Shown: in pieces, positions 7,919 to 15,837 of the stretch
Position numbering within the stretch: the first letter of the stretch is position 1
How the letters are laid out: each line of letters starts with the position of its first letter
NCBI GenBank assembly: GCA_040878185.1
Contig: JBBDMS010000018.1
Span: forward strand, 1-32,318
Direction of reading: 5' to 3'
Source: JAWXBK01 sp040878185
GTDB lineage: Bacteria > Pseudomonadota > Alphaproteobacteria > Dongiales > Dongiaceae
DNA length: 32,318 bases
The notes under the pieces: model-generated
Seen by the model: only the letters and a program-made list of their open reading frames with translations
What the model was told of the DNA's origin: nothing
Databases searched by the model: none
Translations under genes and position numbers: made by a program

Positions 7919-8680
7919 ATGCAGAAGATCACCGATAGCGGCACCGCGCTTGCGGGCGTTTCGCTCGAGGCCATTCTCGCCGATCCGCTGCTGGCCGCGA
8001 TGGCGGCCGGCCAACTCGAGACCGTCACCATCAAGAGCGCGTCGGGGCGTACGGCCAAAGGCGCGCTCGCGCTGCCGAAATCGCCGGGCCCGGCGATCCT
8101 GCTGCTGCATGAATGGTGGGGTCTCAACGACGAGGTGAAAGCGGTCGCGCACGAACTGGCGGAAGCCGGATATGTCGCGCTCGCGCTCGATCTCTATGAC
8201 GGCAAGGTCGCGAAGGACGCCGACACGGCCGGCAAATATATGGGCGCGCTCGATCGCGCGGTCGCCATGGACCTGATGGGTGCGGCGATCGACTGGCTGC
8301 GCCAGCATCCGAAATCGACCGGCAAGGTCGGGACGCTCGGATGGTGCATGGGCGGCGGCCTGTCGATCGATGCGTCGATCGCCCGGCCGGTCGATGCCAC
8401 GATTGCCTATTACGGCCGGGTCGATCATCCGATCGAGGAGTTGAAAAAGCTGAAGGGCCCGGTTCTGGGTCATTTCGCCGAGCGCGACCAGTGGATCGAT
8501 CACGCGATGGTCGATCCGTTCGAGGCGGCGATGAAGAAAGCCGGCCGGCCGCTCGACCTGCACTGGTACGAGGCCGATCACGCCTTCAGCAATCCGACCG
8601 GTGCGAACTTCCAGAAGCCGGAATCCGAGCGCGCCTGGCAGCGCACGCTCGACTTCTTCCGCAAGCATCTCGGGCGCTGA
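7919..8680 (+). CDS. Dienelactone hydrolase family protein, cytosolic paralogue
   Basis: An alpha/beta-hydrolase of 253 residues. The ATG at 7919 was chosen over a longer frame from 7850 because GGGAG (7906-7910) lies 8 bases upstream and the extension does not resemble the family. The core has HEWWGLN, the nucleophile elbow GWCMGG (Cys143), Asp190 in ERDQW and His221 in ADHAF, matching the Cys-Asp-His triad of carboxymethylenebutenolidase. Residues 20-60 align with the region just after the Tat motif of the next gene (AILADP in both), so the two arose by duplication and this copy lacks a signal peptide. No other aromatic-degradation genes are nearby, so the dienelactone substrate itself is not implied. 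Confidence 0.9.
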   Translation: MQKITDSGTALAGVSLEAILADPLLAAMAAGQLETVTIKSASGRTAKGALALPKSPGPAILLLHEWWGLNDEVKAVAHELAEAGYVALALDLYDGKVAKDADTAGKYMGALDRAVAMDLMGAAIDWLRQHPKSTGKVGTLGWCMGGGLSIDASIARPVDATIAYYGRVDHPIEELKKLKGPVLGHFAERDQWIDHAMVDPFEAAMKKAGRPLDLHWYEADHAFSNPTGANFQKPESERAWQRTLDFFRKHLGR

Positions 8681-8773
8681 CCGGGAACGCCGGCTCGTCT
8701 GCCGCATTGTTGCCGCATGGTTCGGTAGAATGGGCAAAATCTGTCCGTCCGCCGCTGCTGAGGGAGGATCGCG

Positions 8774-9541
8774 ATGAACGAGTTGAGCCGCCGTCGCCTC
8801 GTGATGGCTGGAGCCGCAAGCCTGCCGCTGGCCGCCATCCTGGCGGATCCCAAACTCAGAGCCGAAGCCGCCAACGGGCTCGAACAGCTCACGACGACGC
8901 TGCCGAACGGCCGCGTCGTGCGTGCGGCGCTGGCAATGCCCGCGACCGTGCCGGCCGGCGGCATCCTGCTGGTGCATGAATGGTGGGGTCTCAACGACCA
9001 TATCCAGGCAATGGCGGCCGAGTTCGCGCGCGAAGGGTTTGTCGCGCTGGCAGTCGATCTCTATGGCGAGGTCGCCCAGACACCGGAGCAGGCCGAGGCG
9101 CTGATGGCGGCGGTCGATCCGCTGGTGGCGAACGACACGCTGGTCGCCTGGGTCGAATGGCTCTATCGCGACCGCCGCGTCAACGGCAAGGTTGCCACGC
9201 TCGGCTGGTGCTTCGGCGGCGGCTGGGCGATGCATGCCGCGATCATGTCGCCGGTCCAGGCGACAGTGATCTATTACGGCCGCGTCGAGCGCTCCATTCA
9301 GGATCTCGAACGGCTCGACGGGCCGGTGCTCGGCCATTTCGCCGAACGCGATGCCTGGATCAACCACAGCACGGTCGATCCCTTCGTCGCGGGCATGAAG
9401 GAGGCGAAGAAATCGGTCGAGGTTTACTGGTACGACGCCGACCATGCCTTCGCGAACCCGACCGGCGACAATTACGACAGCGAGGATGCCCAGCTCGCCT
9501 GGCGCCGCACGCTGGATTTCCTGCACCGCAATCTCGGCTGA
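8774..9541 (+). CDS. Dienelactone hydrolase family protein with Tat signal peptide
   Basis: A 255-residue paralogue of the preceding gene, preceded by a strong ribosome site (AGGGAGGA at 8759-8766). The N-terminus has SRRRLVMAG followed by a hydrophobic run, a twin-arginine export signal, so the enzyme should act in the periplasm after folding in the cytoplasm. The triad is Cys146 in GWCFGG, Asp193 in ERDAW and His224 in ADHAF. HEWWGLN and YYGRVE are shared with its neighbour. It lies 93 bases downstream, co-directional. An alternative is that the RR stretch is chance and the protein stays cytosolic; the hydrophobic run is only moderately long and has no clear AxA cleavage site. Confidence 0.88.
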   Translation: MNELSRRRLVMAGAASLPLAAILADPKLRAEAANGLEQLTTTLPNGRVVRAALAMPATVPAGGILLVHEWWGLNDHIQAMAAEFAREGFVALAVDLYGEVAQTPEQAEALMAAVDPLVANDTLVAWVEWLYRDRRVNGKVATLGWCFGGGWAMHAAIMSPVQATVIYYGRVERSIQDLERLDGPVLGHFAERDAWINHSTVDPFVAGMKEAKKSVEVYWYDADHAFANPTGDNYDSEDAQLAWRRTLDFLHRNLG

Positions 9542-9612
9542 GCGGTCGATCCGGCGCCGCCGCCGCGCTCGCGACACTGCAGCGCGCCGCAGCGGCCACC
9601 CTCCTGTGAGAA

Positions 9613-9656
9613 AATTCGGCCGCCGGTGATTTTTCCTTGATCTCGCCGGCGGAATT
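9613..9656 (+). other. Interrupted inverted repeat between hydrolase and amidotransferase genes
   Basis: AATTC (9613-9617) plus CGCCGG (9621-9626) can pair with CCGGCG (9646-9651) plus GAATT (9652-9656): 11 bp with a 3-base bulge and a 19-base loop containing TTTTT. It lies 71 bases after the Tat-hydrolase stop in a 237-base gap. It may be a terminator-like structure or an operator. The rest of the gap shows no gene; near 9723-9765 there are short GC-rich self-complementary stretches in the likely leader of the next gene. Confidence 0.3.
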
Positions 9657-9778
9657 CCCTATTTCCCGGTGCAGACGCAATCGCACGTGCCAATGGCCGC
9701 AAGCGGCTATGCTACGACGTTAGGCGTCCTTTTTCGGAGCGCCCGGCTTTTCGCGCCGGCACCTTGGAGGGACCTCAG

Positions 9779-10645
9779 ATGCTTGTAGCCAGCCGGGCGC
9801 GCAGCCCGCGTGCCGCCGCATCCCCGTCACTGCAGTTTCAGGTTCGAAGCGCCGCCAACGCGCCGCAGCGACTGCCCGTCGCCGACGGGCCGCGTTTGCT
9901 GGTGATCCAGCATTGCCCGGTGACGCCGATCGGCACCGTGGGCGAGTTTCTGGCCGCGCGCGGCGCGCGCCTCGAGACGCGCTTTCCCCATGATGGTGAC
10001 GCGCTGCCGGGGTCCGCTGCGGGCTTCGACGGGCTTGTCGTGCTCGGCGGGCCGCAGCATGCCGGCGACGATGACGGCCATCCGGCGTTCCCGGCAATCA
10101 TGCGCCTCATCCGCCAGTTCCATCGCGCGGCGAAGCCGATCTACGGGATCTGCCTCGGCGCGCAGCTCATCGCGCGTGCCTTCGGCGAGAAGGTCTATCC
10201 GTTCGGCGCGATGGAGGTCGGCTTCCTGCCGGCGCAGTTCACGACCGAGGCGGCCTATGATCCGCTGCTGGCCGGGCTCGGCGGCGCGCAGCAGGTGATG
10301 CAGCTGCACGAGGACACGTTCGACCTGCCGCGCGGTGCCGTGCGGCTGATGTCGAACGAGACCTGTGCGAACCAGGCGTTCCGGCTCGGCCGCAGCACCT
10401 ATGGCTTCCAGTGCCATATCGAAGTGACCGAGCGGGATGCGTTCAACTTCCCGCGCGATTGCTGGGCGTCGATGGAGCGGCATTATGGCGAGACGGCCGA
10501 GCTGGTCGAGCGCGCGGTGATCGCCGGGATCTGCCGGCATTTCGCCGAAGGCCTGGCTTTCTGCGAGCAGGTGACCGGGCGCTGGCTCGATCTGGTCGAA
10601 GCGCGCCGCGTCGCGGGCCGCGCGAGCCGCCGCCGCGCCGCTTAG
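9779..10645 (+). CDS. Class I glutamine amidotransferase (GMP-synthase-like)
   Basis: A 288-residue stand-alone amidotransferase domain. The ATG at 9779 follows GGAGGGA (9766-9772); a TTG at 9764 would overlap this site. The catalytic triad is visible: Cys125 in GICLGAQ, His213 and Glu215 in QCHIE; GGPQHAGDD precedes it as in the GuaA-like glutaminases. Such proteins hydrolyse glutamine to supply ammonia, or act as glutaminases or gamma-glutamyl peptide hydrolases. No synthase partner is in the window. About 38 residues before the domain (Arg/Ala/Ser-rich) are not part of the usual fold and may be disordered or a mis-called start. It ends with a TAG directly abutting the tandem repeat at 10646. 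Substrate unknown. Confidence 0.88.
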   Translation: MLVASRARSPRAAASPSLQFQVRSAANAPQRLPVADGPRLLVIQHCPVTPIGTVGEFLAARGARLETRFPHDGDALPGSAAGFDGLVVLGGPQHAGDDDGHPAFPAIMRLIRQFHRAAKPIYGICLGAQLIARAFGEKVYPFGAMEVGFLPAQFTTEAAYDPLLAGLGGAQQVMQLHEDTFDLPRGAVRLMSNETCANQAFRLGRSTYGFQCHIEVTERDAFNFPRDCWASMERHYGETAELVERAVIAGICRHFAEGLAFCEQVTGRWLDLVEARRVAGRASRRRAA

Positions 10646-10705
10646 GCGCTAAAGGTCTGGGCGCTAAAGGTCTGGGCGCTAAAGGTCTGGGCGCTAGAGG
10701 TCGAG
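10646..10705. repeat. 15-bp tandem repeat built from the last five codons of the phytase-like gene
   Basis: Three identical 15-base units start at 10646, 10661 and 10676, with a diverged fourth at 10691-10705. On the minus strand each unit reads cgc-cca-gac-ctt-tag in the frame of the phytase-like gene; the gene's own end is cgc-ctc-gac-ctc-tag. The array is thus successive near-copies of the terminal codons (R-L-D-L-stop, then R-P-D-L-stop three times), giving four in-frame TAG codons. It fills the 48-base gap between two convergent stop codons (10643-10645 plus, 10694-10696 minus). Confidence 0.9.
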
Positions 10706-11716
10706 GCGGAAGACCAGCAGCAGCGTGCGCTGCCACGGATTGAAGTTATCGTCCGACAGCAGGAACACGAGCGTGCCGCCGTCGGCGGCCGGCGCGACCG
10801 CGATGCCTTCGAAATTGTCGACCGTGAGCGGCGGCGCGATCCGCGCGATCTCGCGCGGCCGGATCTCGGCGCCCGCTTTGATCTCGACCGCGCGCAGCAG
10901 CGAGATGCGCGCCGCGGGGCCGGTCGCTTCGGTAAAGAACCGTTCCAGCAACAGCACGTCGCCGTTCGGCAGGGTCGCGACACCGGTCGGTACGAAGTTG
11001 TCGCTGCGGCGGAGCGTCAGCTCGGCCCAATCGCCGGCACTGGCGCCGGTGCCGACCCAGGCCGGACCCTTCTGCGCATCGCCGCCGCCTTCGGCGACGA
11101 GCAGCAGATTGCCGTCGGCCAGCCGCGCGATACCCTCGATGCCTTCATTAGTCGGCAGCATGCGCGCGGCGGGCGGGATCGCGATCGGTGTGACGCTGCC
11201 GCCTTCCTCGTACAGAGCGAGGCGGTGCTGGTGTTCGAAGCCGACGATGCGCCGCAGCGGTCCCTCGCAAAGCAGCGATTCCGCATCGCCCGATTGCTTG
11301 TCGAGGAGCCGCTTGCCGTCGGGCGAGCGCAGCGCGAACAGCGCCACGATCGCGACATCGCCGAGCGCTTCCGGCGTGCCGGTGAAACCCATCGTCGCCT
11401 CGATACCCTGATCGCCGACCGCGATGAGACGCGTGCCGGCTTCCGCGTCGGCATAGACGCAGAGATCGGAAAGGCCGCCGAATTGCGGCTTGTCCAGGAC
11501 GATGTGATAGCCCGCGACAAACTCGAGCGCGCCGACCCGCGTGTTCGAAGGCGCGGTCGGGTCGAGCGGCACCGGTGTCAGCAGGCTCGCTTCTTCGCCG
11601 GCGAGCGCTGCGCCATCCAACTCGCTCTGCGCGAACCCGGCGATCGACGGCAAAAAGGCGAGGAGGGCGGCCGCGAGTGCGGCGGCGTAAGCGATTCGAG
11701 TGTGGGCGATTTGCAT
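10694..11716 (-). CDS. Exported esterase-like phytase-family protein
   Basis: A 340-residue protein from the ATG at 11716; in-frame ATGs at 11752 and 11785 exist and no start has a good ribosome site. The chosen start gives the most compact signal peptide: a short basic end, a hydrophobic Ala/Leu run and AGFAQ as likely cleavage region. The mature part has beta-propeller-like repeats with GGLSDLCVY, NEGIEGIARLADGNLLLVAEGGG, PTGVATLPNGDVLLLER and DNFEGIAV, the pattern of the 'esterase-like activity of phytase' family. Its substrate is not established; phosphate-ester or lactone chemistry in the periplasm is possible. It follows cobT by 101 bases on the same strand, a neighbour pair I recall from other Alphaproteobacteria. 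The stop lies in the tandem repeat. Confidence 0.82.
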   Translation of the reverse strand: MQIAHTRIAYAAALAAALLAFLPSIAGFAQSELDGAALAGEEASLLTPVPLDPTAPSNTRVGALEFVAGYHIVLDKPQFGGLSDLCVYADAEAGTRLIAVGDQGIEATMGFTGTPEALGDVAIVALFALRSPDGKRLLDKQSGDAESLLCEGPLRRIVGFEHQHRLALYEEGGSVTPIAIPPAARMLPTNEGIEGIARLADGNLLLVAEGGGDAQKGPAWVGTGASAGDWAELTLRRSDNFVPTGVATLPNGDVLLLERFFTEATGPAARISLLRAVEIKAGAEIRPREIARIAPPLTVDNFEGIAVAPAADGGTLVFLLSDDNFNPWQRTLLLVFRLDL

Positions 11717-11817
11717 GGCCGCAAATCTACGCAAGAAACGCGCGGCGCGCATCTGCGATGGCAGATCCTTGTCGGAAATTTCCATTGCGGGCCGCAGGCG
11801 AATGACGGGCCAGCGCC

Positions 11818-13668
11818 TTACGACCGGTGGCGCCGGCGCACCGGGACCACGGCATCTTCGTCGAATAACTCGGCCAGCTTTTCCATCATCGTGCCGCCGA
11901 GCTGTTCGGCATCGACGATCGTCACGGCGCGGCGGTAATAGCGGGTGACATCGTGGCCGATGCCGATCGCGGTCAACTCGACCGGCGAGCGGGTCTCGAT
12001 CCAGTCGATCACCTCGCGCAGATGGCGTTCGAGATAATTGCCGGGATTGACCGACAAAGTGGAATCGTCGACCGGCGCGCCGTCGGAAATGACCATCAGG
12101 ATGCGCCGCTGTTCGGTGCGGCCGATCAGACGGCTATGCGCCCAGAGCAGCGCCTCGCCGTCGATATTTTCCTTGAGGATGCCCTCGCGCAGCATCAACC
12201 CGAGATTTTTGCGCGCCCGGCGCCACGGTGCGTCGGCCGATTTGTAGACGATGTGGCGCAGATCGTTGAGCCGGCCGGGATTGGCAGGCTTGCCTGCCGC
12301 GATCCATTTCTCGCGGCTCTGGCCGCCCTTCCACATGCGCGTCGTGAAGCCGAGGATCTCGACCTTGACGCCGCAGCGTTCGAGCGTGCGCGCGAGAATG
12401 TCGGCACTCATCGCGGCGACGGTGATCGGCCGGCCGCGCATCGAACCGGAATTGTCGATCAGCAGCGAGACCACGGTATCGCGGAACGCCATGTCTTTCT
12501 CCCGCTTGTAGGAGAGCGGCGTTTCCGGATTGACGACGACGCGCGAGAGACGCGCTGCATCGAGGATGCCTTCCTCGAGGTCGAACTCCCAGGCGCGCGA
12601 TTGCTGCGCCATGAGACGGCGCTGCAGCCGGTTGGCAAGGCGACTGACGACCGCCTGGAGATTGGCGAGCTGCTGGTCGAGCATCTGGCGCAGTCGCGCC
12701 AGCTCGTCGGCGTCGCACAGTTCGGCCGCTTCGACGATTTCGTCATGGGTTTCGGTGAAGGGGTGATAGAGCGGCTCGTTACGGCCGCGCTGACCATGCT
12801 CGGGCGGGCGACCGGGGCGACCCGGATCGTCTTCGCCGGCTTCGCCGATCTCTTCCTGATCGGCTTCGCTCGACGGCATGTCGGCGTCCTGGTCTTCGCT
12901 GTCGCCGCGCTGCGCATCCATCGTGGCATCGGCCTCGCGCGCGCTCTCGGAGTCGCCGTCGCCGCGTTCCGGGCTGTCGTCGTCGTTGCGATCCTCGCCT
13001 TCCTGCTCGTCGGTGTCGTCGGTCTGCAGGTCCTCGGGCCCCAATTCGACGTCGAGATCTTCGAGCAGACGGCGCGTCACCCGCGCGAAGGCGCGCTGGT
13101 CATCGGTCAGCGCCGCAAGCTCGGCCAGGTCGCGGCGGATCTTGTCGTCGAGCACCGGCTGCCAGAGCTCGACCAGCTTGCGGCCGCTCTCGGGCGGTGG
13201 CGCACCGGTCATCGTCTGACGCAGCATCAGCCGCAGCGCATCGGCGAGCGGCGCCGTTTCGCGTTCGACCAGCCGCGCATAGCCGCGCTGCCGGCATTGC
13301 TCCTCGAGCGCGGCACCGAGATTTTCGGCGACGCCGGTCATGCGCCGGGCGCCCAGCGCCTCGACGCGTGCCTGTTCGACCGCATCGAACACCGCGCGCG
13401 CAACATCGCCGCGCGGTGCTTCGCGCGCATGGATCTTCGCATCGTGGTAACGCAGCTTGAGCGCGATCGCGTCCGCCTCGCCGCGGATATGCGCAACCTC
13501 CTGCACCGGCAGATCGCGCGGCGGTAGCGGCAGGCGCGCTTCGGTGCCGGCGATGCCGTGCTGGCCCGGCGCAAAAGTGACGTTGAGGTCCGGCACGCGC
13601 GCGATCGCACGCATCGCCGCCCCGGTCACGCGGCGGAAATCCTCGACCCTGTTTTCCGGATGCGCCAT
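11818..13668 (-). CDS. cobT: Cobaltochelatase subunit CobT
   Basis: A 616-residue CobT, which with the AAA+ subunit CobS forms the ATP-driven module that helps CobN insert cobalt into hydrogenobyrinate a,c-diamide in aerobic B12 synthesis. The N-terminal ~210 residues match the CobT domain, a very acidic Asp/Glu-rich linker runs from about 210 to 300, and the C-terminal von Willebrand A domain has a MIDAS motif DNSGSM at 405-410 with later SDGAP. It starts 17 bases after cobS ends, consistent with co-translation. No cobN is in the window. Alphaproteobacteria often keep cobS-cobT together away from the main cobalamin cluster. Confidence 0.96.
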   Translation of the reverse strand: MAHPENRVEDFRRVTGAAMRAIARVPDLNVTFAPGQHGIAGTEARLPLPPRDLPVQEVAHIRGEADAIALKLRYHDAKIHAREAPRGDVARAVFDAVEQARVEALGARRMTGVAENLGAALEEQCRQRGYARLVERETAPLADALRLMLRQTMTGAPPPESGRKLVELWQPVLDDKIRRDLAELAALTDDQRAFARVTRRLLEDLDVELGPEDLQTDDTDEQEGEDRNDDDSPERGDGDSESAREADATMDAQRGDSEDQDADMPSSEADQEEIGEAGEDDPGRPGRPPEHGQRGRNEPLYHPFTETHDEIVEAAELCDADELARLRQMLDQQLANLQAVVSRLANRLQRRLMAQQSRAWEFDLEEGILDAARLSRVVVNPETPLSYKREKDMAFRDTVVSLLIDNSGSMRGRPITVAAMSADILARTLERCGVKVEILGFTTRMWKGGQSREKWIAAGKPANPGRLNDLRHIVYKSADAPWRRARKNLGLMLREGILKENIDGEALLWAHSRLIGRTEQRRILMVISDGAPVDDSTLSVNPGNYLERHLREVIDWIETRSPVELTAIGIGHDVTRYYRRAVTIVDAEQLGGTMMEKLAELFDEDAVVPVRRRHRS

Positions 13669-13685
13669 GAGGAGGGGGCGATCGG

Positions 13686-14681
13686 TCAGACGAGCGTCGC
13701 CTTGACCGTGCTGTCGGGCAGCTCACTGCCGAAGCAGCGCTGGTAATACTCGGCCACGGTCGAGCGCTCGATCTCGTCGCATTTGTTGAGGAACGTGACC
13801 CGGAACGCGAAGCCGATCTCGCCGAAGATACGAGCGTTTTCGGCCCAGGTGATAACCGTGCGCGGCGACATGACGGTCGAGATATCGCCGCCGATGAAGC
13901 CCTGCCGCGTCAGATCGGCGAGCGCGACCATTGCGCCGACCGTCTTGCGGCCTTCCTCGTTGTCGTAGCTCGGCGCCTTTGCCAGCACGATCTCCACCTC
14001 GGCATCGTGCGGCAGATAGTTCAGCGTCGCGACGATGTTCCAGCGGTCCATCTGGCCCTGGTTGATCTGCTGCGTGCCGTGATAGAGGCCGGTCGTGTCG
14101 CCGAGGCCGACCGTGTTCGCCGTCGAGAACAGACGGAACGCCGGATGCGGGCGGATAACGCGATTCTGGTCGAGCAAGGTCAGCTTGCCCTCGACCTCGA
14201 GGATGCGCTGGATCACGAACATGACGTCGGGCCGGCCGGCATCGTACTCGTCGAAGCAGAGCGCGGTCGGATGCTGGAGCGCCCAGGGCAGCAGGCCTTC
14301 GCGATACTCGGTCACCTGCTTGCCGTCGCGCAGCACGATCGCGTCCTTGCCGACCAGATCGATGCGGCTGATATGGCTGTCGAGATTGATGCGGATGCAC
14401 GGCCAGTTGAGGCGTGCCGCGACCTGTTCGATATGGGTCGATTTGCCGGTGCCATGATAGCCCTGGATCATGACACGCCGGTTGTAGGCAAAGCCGGCGA
14501 GGATCGCGAGCGTGGTGTCGCGATCGAAGCGATAGGCCTCGTCGACATCGGGCACATGCTCCGTGGGACGGCTGAATGCCGGCACTTGCATGTCGCTGTC
14601 GATGCCGAAGCTCTGCCGGACCGAGATCGTGATGTCAGGCTTGTCAGCTGCCGTCGCCGGCGGGTTGGTCGTCGTTGCCAT
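13686..14681 (-). CDS. cobS: Cobaltochelatase subunit CobS (AAA+ ATPase)
   Basis: A 331-residue MoxR-like AAA+ ATPase, partner of CobT, forming a hexameric motor that powers cobalt chelation by CobN. Walker A is GYHGTGKST at residues 74-82, Walker B is LCFDEYDAG, and FSTANTVGLGDTTGLYHGTQ carries sensor-1 and the typical CobS insertion. The N-terminal DSDMQVPAF stretch is conserved in the family. It sits 55 bases after the J-domain gene and 17 bases before cobT, all on the minus strand, and is probably transcribed from upstream of the J-domain gene. Confidence 0.96.
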   Translation of the reverse strand: MATTTNPPATAADKPDITISVRQSFGIDSDMQVPAFSRPTEHVPDVDEAYRFDRDTTLAILAGFAYNRRVMIQGYHGTGKSTHIEQVAARLNWPCIRINLDSHISRIDLVGKDAIVLRDGKQVTEYREGLLPWALQHPTALCFDEYDAGRPDVMFVIQRILEVEGKLTLLDQNRVIRPHPAFRLFSTANTVGLGDTTGLYHGTQQINQGQMDRWNIVATLNYLPHDAEVEIVLAKAPSYDNEEGRKTVGAMVALADLTRQGFIGGDISTVMSPRTVITWAENARIFGEIGFAFRVTFLNKCDEIERSTVAEYYQRCFGSELPDSTVKATLV

Positions 14682-14736
14682 GGAAAAGCGTCTTTCGTTT
14701 CGGGCTGGCGTCAGGTCGGGCGCAGTTCGCCCGGGT

Positions 14737-15315
14737 TCAGAGATGGGGGCAGTGCTTCAGTCGCTCGTAAGCGGCGTTGATCCGTTTCAGCCGCTCCTCG
14801 GCGCTGGCATCGTTGCCCGTCGCGTCGGGATGTAGCTTCTTTACCAATCCCTTATAGCGCAGTTTCACTTCCTGCAAGGTGACCGGCGGCTCCAGATCGA
14901 GCAGGGCGAGCGCTTCGCGCTCGTGGGCACTGAGAAGCTGCCATTGCGGGTCTCGGACCTGCCGGATCGACCCGTTCGAACCGGCCCCGAAGGCCCGGGC
15001 GAGCGCCGCATCGAGGTGGCCTTCGCCGCCCTCGATCCGCCAGCTCCCGAGCGGCCAGGTCGGCCGTTCCCAGACGGTATCCCGCCGGATCGAGGCCTCG
15101 ATCGCCTCGGGGCCGAGCCCCTGGAAATAGTCCCACGCCTTGTTGTAGGCGCGCACATGGTCGAGGCAGAACCAGTAGTAATCGGTCAGGTGGTCACGGG
15201 ATTTGGGCGCCCGGTGCTCGCCGGCCGCCGAGCAATCGGGATGGTCGCAGGCCCGAATCGCTTCGCCCGGGGCGAAGGCCTGCTCGGTGGCACGGTGGGA
15301 CCGGGCTCTTGTCAT
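14737..15315 (-). CDS. C-terminal J-domain protein next to cobS
   Basis: A 192-residue protein from the ATG at 15315 (a TTG at 15351 is an alternative; neither has a strong ribosome site). The J-domain lies at the C-terminus, about residues 130-192, with the HPD tripeptide at 162-164 needed to stimulate DnaK-type ATPases. The N-terminal half holds ACDHPDCSAAG and WFCLDH, three cysteines and several histidines that could bind a metal, and the YNKAWDYFQGL motif shared with other cobS-adjacent J-proteins. There is no G/F region or DnaJ zinc-finger domain, so this is a specialised class C co-chaperone. Gene order suggests a role with the cobaltochelatase ATPase, which is inference. Confidence 0.88.
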   Translation of the reverse strand: MTRARSHRATEQAFAPGEAIRACDHPDCSAAGEHRAPKSRDHLTDYYWFCLDHVRAYNKAWDYFQGLGPEAIEASIRRDTVWERPTWPLGSWRIEGGEGHLDAALARAFGAGSNGSIRQVRDPQWQLLSAHEREALALLDLEPPVTLQEVKLRYKGLVKKLHPDATGNDASAEERLKRINAAYERLKHCPHL

Positions 15316-15361
15316 TGGCCCAATATGGGGGCACTTGACCGCGGCTGACAAGCGAGCGGAA

Positions 15362-15394
15362 TGTCGCGCCGCCGCGTAAAACCGCGGCGCGACA
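15362..15394. promoter_or_regulatory. Perfect 11-bp inverted repeat upstream of bolA
   Basis: TGTCGCGCCGC (15362-15372) is mirrored exactly by GCGGCGCGACA (15384-15394) with an 11-base A-rich loop. It ends about 21 bases before the bolA start and lies in the 100-base divergent gap shared with the J-domain gene. It could be an operator for a dimeric regulator controlling both directions, or an RNA hairpin in the bolA leader. No adjacent T-tract supports termination. Confidence 0.45.
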
Positions 15395-15415
15395 AGGGCT
15401 TTGACGGAGGAAACG

Positions 15416-15700
15416 GTGACCCGGGCGGCGCGTCTCGAACATGCGTTGAAAGCGGCCCTCGACCCGATATCGATTTCGGTCGTCGACGAATCGCATCGTC
15501 ATGCCGGTCATGCGGGTGCGCGCGCCGAGGGCGAAACGCATTACGCCGTCGAGATTCTCTCGTCGCGCTTCGTCGGACTGACCCGCGTGCAACGTCATAG
15601 GCTCGTTCACGAAATCGTGCACGACGAGTTCCAGAATGGTTTACATGCCTTATCTCTCAAGCTCTTAGCCCCCGAAGAGCGCGCCAAAAGCGGTGCATAG
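15416..15700 (+). CDS. BolA family protein
   Basis: A 94-residue BolA-fold protein. I chose the GTG at 15416 because GGAGG lies 6 bases before it; a TTG at 15401 would place the ribosome site inside the gene. Motifs include VVDESHRHAGH near residues 22-32, the THYAVEILSSRFVGLTRVQRHR core, and the invariant C-terminal histidine in LHALSLK. BolA proteins pair with monothiol glutaredoxins to bind iron-sulfur clusters and affect iron homeostasis, envelope and stress responses. The RHRH-type loop suits cluster binding. It is divergent from the J-domain/cobS/cobT genes, a common alphaproteobacterial arrangement. Confidence 0.93.
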   Translation: MTRAARLEHALKAALDPISISVVDESHRHAGHAGARAEGETHYAVEILSSRFVGLTRVQRHRLVHEIVHDEFQNGLHALSLKLLAPEERAKSGA

Positions 15701-15837
15701 CGGACTCGCAGGCAGTTGAAGCTGCGCAGGCGTTGCGAGATAACGGATTCGTGGAAAGAGTCGCTATCAACTGGTCCAGCGGGGCGGGTCCATTGCAAGC
15801 CGGGATCGAAGGTCTCGATCTCGCGAGCGCGACTGCA

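Noticed and set aside
7136..9577. 813-codon minus-strand open frame across rpmB and both hydrolases
   Set aside because: It spans three clear plus-strand genes and their intergenic gaps; low-complexity antisense product.
10646..10705. CRISPR-like or mobile-element repeat
   Set aside because: Units abut with no spacers and derive from the adjacent gene's last codons; no cas genes or transposase.
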